Shown here in pieces: positions 42,208 to 52,979 of a stretch of DNA of 64,000 nt. The stretch covers positions 21,093,950 through 21,157,949 of the forward strand of contig NC_090177.1 in NCBI RefSeq assembly GCF_024679245.1. The letters are read 5' to 3'. The translations under genes were made by a program, and so were the position numbers. Source of the DNA: Pseudorasbora parva (Eukaryota > Chordata > Actinopteri > Cypriniformes > Gobionidae). Position 1 is the first letter of the stretch. Every line of letters begins with the position of its first letter. The notes beneath the pieces are model-generated. The model saw nothing but the letters and a program-made list of their open reading frames with translations, was not told the DNA's origin and searched no databases.

Positions 42208-42430
42208 TCTCAACTACCTGATGCTGGGGGGAAAGACTTGTCCTCTCTACAGCGTATGGACACCCCCTCATAGGCCAGGCCCCTCCTCTCAGAGGGGTAG
42301 ACACCTCTGAGTGACAGGGGCCATGTCCTCAAGGGCAAAGATGAGGCTTGCTGTGATTGACAGTCCGGGCCTCCTCCCAGGGCACGGCCCCGCTCTCGTG
42401 TGGGATGGCCCTCGTGTTAATGATTGAAGT
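42208..42430 (-). promoter_or_regulatory. hnf4a P1-type promoter with HNF1-like site
   Basis: This is a GC-rich block in AT-rich surroundings, directly upstream of the P1 start codon. GTTAATGATTGAA at 42416-42428 matches 10 of the 12 defined bases of the HNF1 palindrome GTTAATnATTAAC, about 210 bp above the ATG. HNF1 control of the mammalian HNF4A P1 promoter is established. A GGGCAAAGATGAG stretch at about 42335 resembles a DR1 half. Function is inferred. Confidence 0.45.
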
Positions 42431-43904
42431 GCTAAATCAGAGTTGTTGTTTTCTTCAGAAACGGAGACAAAATGGGGGGTTTTCTGTCTTTTATTTTTGT
42501 TTTTTTATCTCAGTTGTCTCAAATTCATTACTAGAAAAATAGCCAGTCTCAACTCCTATACTTTCTATAGGCCTTGACCCATTTTCGACAGCAGGGAACG
42601 TTCACTCACACACAAGTCGAATGTGTAAGATTGAGAGTAATGGTCCGCATTTCAATGTGCAAATTACGTGTTTGCTAAATCTCTGTTAATTCTAGCACAA
42701 TAAACAACAGCAATAACTCACACGGAGTAAAAATTGTGGCCTTTATATAAAAGAGCTCATTGTTCTGTTGAACATTCTAAATGTGCACGTGATGCACAAA
42801 TCATTTGTTCAGAAGAGATCGTTTACTTCTCATCAAACTATGCAAAACTACCATTTGGTACGTTGAAAAATATCTTGGTAAATTTGCGATAAAGAACAGG
42901 CAGCTGTGGTTGCCAGAAGTGCACAGTAAAAAAAAATGTTTCATTTAACTGTTTCATGCTTTTTGGTGGCTGTTTATTGTACAGTTCACAAATAAATAAA
43001 TAATAATAATATAGTAATAAACACATGCACATTAATTGTACTATTACTTATAACAATCACTTTATTATTTTGTATTATTATTTATATACCTAGTAAATAT
43101 TAGAACATCTACCTAATAAACCAATTTACTCACGTATTTATTTTGACTGTAAATGATATGGCTAATTCATGCATTTTTACTTGCAAGATTTTTTTACAGT
43201 ACAATTGCATGTATTTTCTATCAAATATCAAATCATTTTTGAGGCTATATAGTTAGGTTAACCAATGAACAGGTTTTTAATGCACCATTTTACATTACAT
43301 ATTTATTTTCCCATTCAAATTTCAACATTTTTTAAGGTTTGGTGACACGAGATATTGTCTCCACACATTCTATCCATAAACTAGGCCTGATTCTGCAACA
43401 GTGTCCAAATCACCATGAGATAAGGAAAAAACTTAGGTGATCATCTGTGTTGCAGTCTATGTTGTCCTAACCCTTTTTAAAGAGGATAAAACTATTTGTT
43501 ACTCAAACAGGAAAGTTTGATGTTACAATTGTGCAAATACCAACTTCAAGCACATAAGTATCCAGGCCAATGCAAACAGAGGCAAGTATAGTGTAGAAAG
43601 CAGCGTAAGCCATGGGTCATCGTTCTTTAGTTCAGATCCTCTAAAATCTCTTGTCCACCTGCATGGAGAACTGCTATACTGTCAGAGTGACCCTTTTTTA
43701 CCCTATTTGAAAAGAGCAGTTTTAAGAACCGGTTCAAATTTTACATGGTTTTTCTTAAAACAAGCGAGAGGAAATGGCAATGAGGTCTAGATAACTAATC
43801 TAAGAAAGGTCTAAGAAAAAAATCTAGATATTGTCTGAAGACAAATAATTATTTCTTTCACAGCATGAAGTTGAATGGCAATGTGGGATTATGTTTTTTT
43901 TTAA
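42431..43904. other. Upstream flank of hnf4a, nothing certain
   Basis: AT-rich. No classifiable repeat or ORF. Confidence 0.4.
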
Positions 43905-44300
43905 TATATATATATATATTTATTTATTGAACATTTTCCAACTTTAGCAGAAAACAACAACAGCAACAAAACCCTTTGTATAAGTAATAATGAGCACATT
44001 TAACCTAGGCCACTTGAAGAGTGTGAAAAAATTAAACATAAAAAGGTACATTACATTTTTAAAACCATGATGTTCTCACTCTTGATTGGGGAAACCTTTC
44101 CGCCGAATAGTTGACAATTCGAGACCCAGATTATTGATATAGGGCTTCCAGACACTATAAAACTGGTCTGGCTGGCCATTAACTACACAAGTTAAATATT
44201 CCAGCGGAACTAGTTCCATCAAAATCTTGTGCCAACCCGATATAGTCGGAGTCTTGTCAGTTAGCCACGTCAATAAAATGTTTTTTTCTAGCTGCAAAAG
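43905..44300 (-). pseudogene. 5'-truncated L1-like LINE, 3' end
   Basis: Minus-strand 44297-44076 encodes LEKNILLTWLTDKTPTISGW, then LVPLEYLTCVVN and FYSVWKPYI. This is the pattern of the far C-terminus of L1-type reverse transcriptases (KxxLLxW...PT...LExLT...FxxxWxP). The element ends in a (TA)n/A-rich tail near 43905. No RT or endonuclease core upstream. Confidence 0.65.
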
Positions 44301-45475
44301 TGAGAATATTATACAGTCTTTTTTCTTTTGATAAAATCAAAGATTCATCAAGCAGGATTATGTATTTTATGCTGATCTTGCTAAAACAGTCCTGACATTA
44401 TTTATTATCAGAAAATGGCACATCCCATCTGACCATCTCTGTGGACTATAAATATGCTGAGCTGGTTTTGAACAGGCTGGAAAACACCTACATTTACAAG
44501 ATAGCTGGTTTTGAATAATATTCAGGGACATTATAGTCACTTGAATATTATGAATATTAAAAAATAAAAACACTTGCAAATTTATAAGAAGAAATGTATA
44601 TTAGCACATTTGTTAAGGCGGTGGAATAAATAGCTCTGACAGGATGATGTTTAGCTTCTATAAATTTGGACAGAAACTGCATATTTTTAACCTATATGGA
44701 TCATAAATACTTATTAGTCTTCCTTATTTCTGTAAGAGGACTTCACTTCTACAGCAATTAGCCCTGAGAAATGGCAATCGGTGTACAGGAATGACTCGCA
44801 TGAAAAAATCTTATCTGAGTCACCATTAAATTCCTTATCGCAGTGCACATCTCTGTGTTTCTGTTAACTAAGGAATGACCTCTATAAAGTATAATCTGTA
44901 AAGTTATGGCCCTTTCTCACATGCACCTCAATGATCAGAGCAGGCAGGCGTAGATAACTACATTAGATCATTACCTCACATGGGCAAAAGCCTCTGGTGA
45001 ACAAACCTATTTAACAGATTTACATCTGCAGATTGTGCTGATGTGGATTATGGTTGGTTTATGTATTTATTAACTGGGATTTGGGTGTCACTTATGTACT
45101 TTTATTAACGTGGCAGGCCATAGCTGTCACTGGAAAAAAAACAAAAAAACATTTGAGTGAATATGTATAAATAAATTATCTGCTGTATAATTTTATAATT
45201 TTATTTACTTTTATTATTTTCATGTCGCTTTTATGACTGCATATTATCAGTAAAGCAGTTACTTTACTCAACTATGTATAATAGTTATACACTGTCTAAT
45301 ACAATTATATGAATATAATCATTATTACTGTATTAATATATTTTTATGATTTGTTAATGATTAATCTTGATGTTGATTTAGAAAAAGTGAATTAAATGTG
45401 AACAATAGCATTCAATTACACCTGTAATGCTTCTGAATTGTATTTAACACTCCCACCACCTATTTATCCTCACCT

Positions 45476-45716
45476 TTAAGGGATAGTTCATCTAAAAATA
45501 AAAAAATGTAATTTACTCACCCTCAAGTTGTTCCAAACCTGTAGGAATTTCTTTCTTCTGCTGCGGGGGGTACTATTGAAGTCAATGGCGCCAACAACTG
45601 TTTGGTTGCCAATATCTTGTGTTCAGCAGAAGAAAGAAATTCATACAGGTTTTGGAACAACTTGAGGGTGAGTAAATCATGTCAGAACTTTTGTGTTTGG
45701 GTGAATTATCCCTCTA
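45476..45716. mobile_element. Well-preserved foldback MITE
   Basis: Left TTTAAGGGATAGTTCATCTA and AATTTACTCACCCTCAAGTTG are mirrored by right CAACTTGAGGGTGAGTAAAT and GGGTGAATTATCCCTCTAAA. The centre contains CTTTCTTCTGCTG/CAGCAGAAGAAAG as an inner hairpin. Confidence 0.8.
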
Positions 45717-46039
45717 AATGTATTTTCCTTACTGTATCAGTGAGGACACAGAAACTGAACCGGAGTTAGAACAGCAAATTCTTAGCCACTCGCTCACTAA
45801 CTGAAAGCATCCCTCATCAAACGCTCCGAATTTTCCACCATAATCCGATCAATGCTGCAAGGCAGACGTTCACATGCGCTCTGTGGCGTGGTGCAATCGT
45901 ACTTTGATTCACATCACAGAAGACAATATGACATACCACATGCCCTGATCGTCTCCTCTGTGTGATATGAGGCAGCAATGTCATGTCCTATAATCAGTCA
46001 CCCATACCGCCTGTCTGGGGCTAAAAGTCAGAGGGTTGA

Positions 46040-49000
46040 TGTAACTCCTCTGCCTATTTTCCCCTTTGAAACTTCAAACTCCAGTTTGTGAACAAAGTCC
46101 TGTCTATCTCCACAATAAGGATCTCCGACCACTGACCAAACTCCATTTGTAACCACTGCCTATTTGTACTTTCTCTCCAATGACTCTTTTTCATTTCACC
46201 TGTCTGAACAAATGGGAATAACAAGTAGCACTACAAAGGTGGATGTGCAATTCACATCTTGTGGGAACCGGTGGCCTACATGGAATAACATCCTCTTGGA
46301 GTACTCGGGAACGTGTTTTATGTGGGAATATGAGTTACTTTCTTTTGTTTTTGAACATTTGAGGCTTTGTGCTATTGATACGATTGGGAGAAGACGGCAG
46401 CAATGTGCTTTCTAATGCACATTCGAGGCCAGTAGAAAAGCCTCTGTGGATTGACTGGGGTAGATGGCACAGATATGTGAGTATGGTGACATAGATTGTC
46501 AACAGATTGGTTGGTAACCTGAGAATCACACAGCTCATGCCCTTTTGGGGCAGAGCATTGACTTTTACTGAATGCAAATGATATCTGAAACAGCATTTTA
46601 AACTGTTACGGTGTTCATGTAACTTAATGAAAGACTTCTGAAATGTATCTTTCCATACTGAGCATGATAAGGGGTGGATAATGCCCCTCCCCTCAGTCTA
46701 AAACAATTTTTTTTTGAGTTTCATCAGGCTGTTGGGCTTTAAAAAGGCCTGTCAAATGTAACTCAGTGGTCAGATTTGAAATATTCCAAGCATTTTCATT
46801 CATTGTGTTTTACCTATGGTTTATATTTAACTTTAATTGTATATTTCAGTCAGCAGATTGTAATACAACTCATTTTAAGAATAAAGCAAGAACAGAAAGA
46901 ATTCAAAGTATTTGCCTATCAAACTGTTGTCAGCATCAAGAAACGGGGAATCATGTCTGGCTACCTATTGATCTGACAAACAGTAAGATCTAGAAGTATG
47001 GTTATGCTTCAATACATAACCAATGGTGCAAGTGAAGAGATTTTACAAGCAAAATCTGTAATTCCTGCCAAGATGTAATTCACAATGTTGTTAGTCATTT
47101 TATGATGGTCAGTAAAGTTTTCTCATAGGGCTCAACCCAAACCATGCAAGCAAAACTTTATTCCTTTCCACTTGTTTGTATTTTAAAATGTTGATTTTCT
47201 GACTTTAGTTCCAATGTGTCAAGTCAGTCTTTTAGCAGTGTTTTCACTGTTACTTCTTAAGAGGCTCCTGAGACAGAACCATCACCATCCGTAACGATTA
47301 ACAGAGACAGTTATCTATGAAGTTCCCATAGTCCTTACCCATCAGGTTATTTGTAGTCTAGGTAATCATAAACCCCTAGGGCCTAATATTGCACAGCCTC
47401 CATAAAGTATTGCAGTTTTAAACTCAAAATCACTGGGTAATAATATGTTTTGGGATGAAAGTCACATTTAGCCAACCTTTGCCTATACTTTCTGCTTATC
47501 TGTCTCTTTTCATTAGAAACATGATAGGATTTTGCCCTGATGGCTTTGTTACTATCAAGTGACCATGCTTATGGGATTCACTATATTTGAGAATGCATGC
47601 TACTGAAATGATCAAGCTGCTTTGTTACTTCCATCACATTACAAAAGCTCAAGTAGTAGCTCTGTGCACATCACGCAAGTAAACAATTGCATCAATAAAC
47701 ATTTGGAGCAATGCTCTTTGTAAATCAATCACATCTTCTGATAAGGTTCCTTAAATGATTAACAGTTTTTCTGCTGAGAATCTGTTTGTCTGTTGACCCA
47801 ATCATATTTGCAGGCTGTGTGATGCTGCGTGGACAGTTATCACCCGCTTGTTATCATCAATCAATCACCTTTTCATCATAGTGTACAGCTCACAGGAACA
47901 TTTTGCCCAAACAAGTTTAACTTTACCCCAGTTTATCAAAGCTAAAGAGTCCTACATGGTTATTAAATTATAACCCGTTAACCTGTTGCCACTTGATGTA
48001 CTTTTATTCACTGGTGCTGTGCGGTGTCAGTTTCTTGAATATCACAATAGTACGAAGAAATGACATAACTGTGTAATGAATAGGAAGTTTTACCACTGTT
48101 TAACCACTTTAACGACACTACGGGAACTCAGAAGCCAGCATTTCTATGATGATAAATGTTTATCAGCTAATTGTTTACATCGTATAAACTATATTATTGT
48201 ATAAAACGTTTCATATTCCATGTTTTACTTTACATGCATACAGTAGGCCTATATTAAATGTCTGAGCATATAGAAAATCTTGGGAAACTGCAGCCTAAAT
48301 TAACAGAATATTTTAGAGATTTAGAAAAACAAAATTATAACAAAGAAATGTTATGATGTGAAACTGATAATTTTAAGATCCTGTACTATTTGTAGGTCAC
48401 TAATCAAATAATTTAATTTGTGACATTGATTAATTGACACTGTTCTCAAGCTCTCACGCCAAACAGTTTCTCTCACAGTTTACAGACAAGAAAGAGCAAG
48501 AAACAAACTGTCAGCTTTTAAATTCTCTCAATTTTATTCAAACTATAAATACCATGTTGGCGCTCTTTAATGTGCCTCACTCCAGCTGGCACCGTGGCAC
48601 TTGAACGGATAATCTCTTCCTCTTAACTACTTGTATAGCATGAAATAAACATGAATAAACATTAGGTTGAAATATACAGTATAACTTACTGAAATATTAT
48701 CTCATGTAGCTAATCTATATGGGTCTGTAGCCTCCCCCTTCTCCATGTAATTGCTCAATCAGTGTTTCAACCAGAGAAAGATGTTGTAAACAATATGTCA
48801 CGTGTTACATTTACCTCAGGAAAGCCATTCAATGACAATAGCATAGCTTGGGGGGCATGCTCTCTAGAGGGAGCATTTTGCTAAATATATGCACTAACGG
48901 TATTACATTATAAAAATGGCCTTAGGGCCTATATCATTGTATAGCTACAAATCGCTTGTTAATATTGTACTATTTTAATATTATAGTAGCCTAATATTAT

Positions 49001-49110
49001 AATATTATTGATATCATAGCAATACTATTATTTAATAGTGATATTTTTGTAATGTAGCTAGGCCTACTAGCTGACAGGGTTCACATAGTTTACAGCATTA
49101 GGCTAATTGA
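46040..49110. other. Intergenic, possible regulatory patches
   Basis: No gene. TGAACAAAGTCCTG near 46089 resembles an HNF4 site. Paired TTATC (GATA) motifs at 47837-47855 precede ATCAATCAATCA. See findings. Confidence 0.3.
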
Positions 49111-49115
49111 GAAAG

Positions 49116-49135
49116 TTTTTTTTTTTTTTTTTTTT
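49116..49135. repeat. Poly-T tract
   Basis: Twenty consecutive T. Confidence 0.95.
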
Positions 49136-50114
49136 GAGGGAAAAAAGTGAACATATCTTGTAAGATACCTGATATTTATCCAAATTAATCTATATCGAAT
49201 CGAGAATCGAATCGCAAACTCAAAAGTTGGCAGCACTGGATCATGAGATTCTTTCTACAGACAATCAGATGTGCTTGCTTCAAGATCATCTCAAATCATG
49301 CTGAGAACATGATCATCAGTTTTTACACAACCTTGTGCAGCTAGTGTGCGACTGACATTAATGCAAAAGGAGGACAAACCAAATACTTAGACATTCTAAA
49401 AGTCATGTGAATTCTTTAATTCAACTTTTTTTTTAAGTTATAATGTTATATATAATTAAACATTTTGTATTATATTAGTAAATTCATAAAAGAAGGAACT
49501 GTAACTTTGAAACTGTATAAACTGTAACCTCAAAACCATTTTAAGAAACACATCTGACTATGAGACTGTACTAATATAGCTGTTTCCGTGAAGTCTACTA
49601 TTAAGCAGCTTCTCCATGTGGACAAAGCTTGCAATTACATCTGCAGGGGCCTCAGAGCAGAGCCACAAGGGCTTCACCAATGTGTCTTGAAATTCCAAAA
49701 AAGCAGTGATTTTAATAAGAAACATTCATAACAGCCATTTTGACACACATACCTAATCCAAAACCAGGCTTTGTTTCACATTCTGACCATAAACCTCTAG
49801 AGATAAACAAGAGTCAAATATTCTTGTCTTGATCAGACATTTTAACCACTTTTGGCTTTAAACTGTTTATGCTCTGGTACGTCTCATTTCCATTACTGTA
49901 ATAAGTGAAATGTCTAATTTCTGCCCAACTCCTTTTATGTTTTATATAATTTTCATCCATATGTTTTGTCTCATCAACTATCTAAATGAAAATCGCAAAG
50001 TTTTTTTTTTGTAAGCCACTCTATTTAGGAGGTAAACAAACTCTCAAAATCTACCTCACGACCTTCAGCTTTGACTGTTCTTAAAGAGGCAGTGGATCTA
50101 TGCGGTCCTTGTAC

Positions 50115-50157
50115 CTGGTGTGGTGTTGAAGTGCCCGGTGCCATGTCCTTCATACAT
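50115..50157 (-). other. Candidate alternative first coding exon of hnf4a (P2-like)
   Basis: ATG at 50157 opens 14 codons (MYEGHGTGHFNTTP) plus one base before a donor, CACCAG/gtacaag. Phase 1 is exactly what hnf4a exon 2 requires, and the P1 exon has the same phase. It lies in a GC-richer island (50090-50420) 8 kb above P1. It does not resemble the human P2 peptide that I can recall, so this is speculative. Confidence 0.22.
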
Positions 50158-50649
50158 CCTGCACTGGGTTTTTTTGGTCCTGAGAGCTGGCAGGGACCCC
50201 CCGCTCCTCAACCTCCTCCACAAAATGATCTATCCATTCAGTGAGTGTGAGAACGTGTGTGGGAGCCGCCGTTCTCACTGCCGTACACACACTGACCAGC
50301 AGCTCGCATAATCCCTTAATGCCTGTCACAATGAGATTTGATTGGGGGCTTGAGCGCACGGCCTAATATTGTCAAGTGTACAGAGCGTATAATTCATATC
50401 TGGCACTTCCTGTTTCTGAGGCCCCTGGATTCTCCCACAAATGGATAGGAAACATTAAGTTGTCATTTTGATGAGTGCGGCATCAGTGTTTAGTCACTCC
50501 TTAATTGAATATGTTTTCTGGTACTGAGAAGGAGAGACTGTGAAAAGTGAAAGTTTCTGTTCCTTAGAAATCAATTAGGCTAAACTACTGGAGAGTGTTA
50601 TTCAGTGGCCAAATATCTATTTAGCTAAGTTTTGCACGCAAAAAAAATT

Positions 50650-50790
50650 CTGCTGCCAAAAGTTCGGGGTCATTATTTTTGAAAAGTCTCTTATTCACAC
50701 CAATGCTGTATTTATTTAATAAAAAATGTATTTTCACAAAAAATACAGTAAAATAGTAATATACTGTAAAATATTTTTTACTACAAATTT
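50650..50790 (+). repeat. Dispersed repeat family A, head fragment
   Basis: TGCTGCCAAAAGTTCGGGGTC, TTGAAAAGTCTCTTATTCAC and TGCTGTATTTATTTAATAAA precede AGTAAAATAGTAATAT, a block order seen also at 57990. Confidence 0.5.
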
Positions 50791-50858
50791 ATGATTACAT
50801 TATTATTACAGCATAGGGGATGTGTATATGTCATATATATGGATTAGCATAGTGTGTA

Positions 50859-51030
50859 TTAGTTTTTGATGTGTATATATAATTGATTGTAATTTCATAT
50901 GCTCCTGCTTATTTTTTCAAAAAGTACAAATAATGAATTTGTACTTTTTGAAAAAAATACTTTGGCACGGCAGGAGCATATGAAATTACAATCAGTTATA
51001 TATACACATCAAAAACTAATACACACTAAT
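50859..51030. repeat. Large near-perfect inverted repeat
   Basis: The left arm (AGTGTGTATTAGTTTTTGAT ... GCTCCTGC ... CAAAAAGTACAAAT) is mirrored by the right arm to 51030, with a centre of a few bases near 50932-50937. Arms of about 75-90 nt differ by a 12-base gap and very few substitutions. Confidence 0.9.
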
Positions 51031-51039
51031 TTAGGCTTT

Positions 51040-52790
51040 AAATATTCCACGAAGTCTCACAATTAATATGCTAAAAGTTGCAATGATTAGCAAAATGCTA
51101 TTATTGCTATTATATGTATTGCATATAGCAGAACATGTCAACTACCCAAATGTATTTAATACTAACCTAATATTAAAAAATATAATATATAAATAAAATG
51201 TCAAATAATTTAATATAAAAAGCAGGACACAAATTAACTATAACCTAAATGTGGATGAAATTGCTTTATTTCTGGTTTAAAAGCCTCTTGAAACTTTGCT
51301 GCGTAGGCTACACTGAAGAGAGACCAGGAGAAAGAAATGCTATTGATCAGGAACACATATTTCCAGACATGGCAAAGAGTCTTTGTAGGAGTTCTGCTTT
51401 TAGCAACATTCCACACACATGGACCGTTGAGGCTTGTTGACTCTGGTAGCCTTGAACGGTCTCTGAGCTGACAGCTGGAGCTGCTGGAGCTCCACCTCAA
51501 AGGCATTCAGCATCTACAGCAGCACCATTGTGTTTAAACCTACCATGAAATCAAATTCTTTCATTTTATGGAACCTTGCAGATATACTATGAATGATTTA
51601 TCCGTGCACAGCATTATATATTTTTTTTAATTATTATTCATGTGCAGTCATATTTAATCAAAATAACTTCTCTGATGATGCGTTTACTGGAGCGAGGGCA
51701 GGACAATCTGTCACTCACATGACATCACAGCAATAACAAACCACAACCATCCAATCAATTACTGATGGACAAAATCAAGTCCCGCCCCACATTTTGTTCT
51801 TGTTAAAGAAGCAGTTTTACTCAGAAACACGCCGCAGAGAAGAAAAGACTATTGCAACTTCTATTTCATACTTTCATTTTAGACAGTAGACCTATAGCCT
51901 AATACTTTTTGCGCAAACATGCAAGATTTATACGCCTGCAATGTAACATTGCCTTAAATTTAAATATGATTTACAATGTATGTTACATATTTATTTTTTT
52001 ATTTAAAAAAATGTATTGCATGTTATATACTGCATTCATCATGCTTAATGTATACTGTTATTCTTTGTTAGTTCATGCTTTAAATCATGTCAATGCAAAT
52101 AACTTTCACTGTTTAAAATGTAGTCATTTAGCTTATTGTTTACTTTTAGTTCATGTTAAGTATTAGCTATAATGTATGCTAATATGTTTGAGCCTTCTTA
52201 CATAATGTTGGTCAGCAGCATTTCGCACTAGGATTTACCCCAGCAGTGCTTTGTGCATTCTTTTTATTCATGAAAAAAGACATTACATCAGCTCTGAAAG
52301 GATCTAGACCACAAAACAGCAAAAGAAATGCAACAATAATGTAAATGTTTCAGTACACACTAGAGCTCTATAAAGGCAAATGCAAATTTTGTCATATACG
52401 ATTGTAATGCTATTGCCTACTTAAATGTATTAAAAGATACTCTCTAAATGTATTAGAGAGATGCTGACTTTGTGATTGATTGATTGTTAGAAATCATATT
52501 TCATAGTAGCAAGCAAGCATAGCATCTGGCCACAAGGATTTGAGGTAAGCATCTTCTAAGAACTATGTTTATATGACACTATAGAGAGATGCTAAAGTTA
52601 GCATACTTTGTTTTGGGCAAAAAAAAGGAAATAGCATTTACTATATAAACTTAAGAGAACATATCACATTCTTATAGATAATATTTTTTATATAACGTAA
52701 TTGTTATATTTCTCATAATTATTTTATAATTTAATAATCAATAATAAAGTGTAATGTACACTACTAAATAAAACAAACTTTTATGCTTCA
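51040..52790. other. Intergenic, nothing recognised
   Basis: AT-rich with short TATA-like runs. No gene or element assigned. Confidence 0.4.
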
Positions 52791-52794
52791 GTAT

Positions 52795-52975
52795 TCAGCA
52801 AGGCTGCAGTCAATTGACCAAAAGTGACACTGATGTTACAAAATATTTGTATTTCAAATAAAGGTTGTTCTTTTGAATTTTCTATCAATCAATCAAAAAA
52901 AAAGTATTACAGAATTTTACAAAAACATTACAAAATCTTATTGACTCCAAACATTTTGAACGGTGGTGTATAATA
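52795..52975 (-). repeat. Dispersed repeat family A, reverse copy
   Basis: TATTCAGCAAGGCTGCAGTC, CAAAAGTGACACTGATG and ATTTCAAATAAAGGTTGTTC, then CAAACATTTTGAACGGTGGT. Confidence 0.65.
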
Positions 52976-52979
52976 TTGA

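Noticed and set aside
50120..50359. Overlapping ORFs of 63 and 69 codons at the GC-richer island
   Set aside because: No family match. The only reading I kept there is the short phase-1 exon candidate, and that at low confidence.
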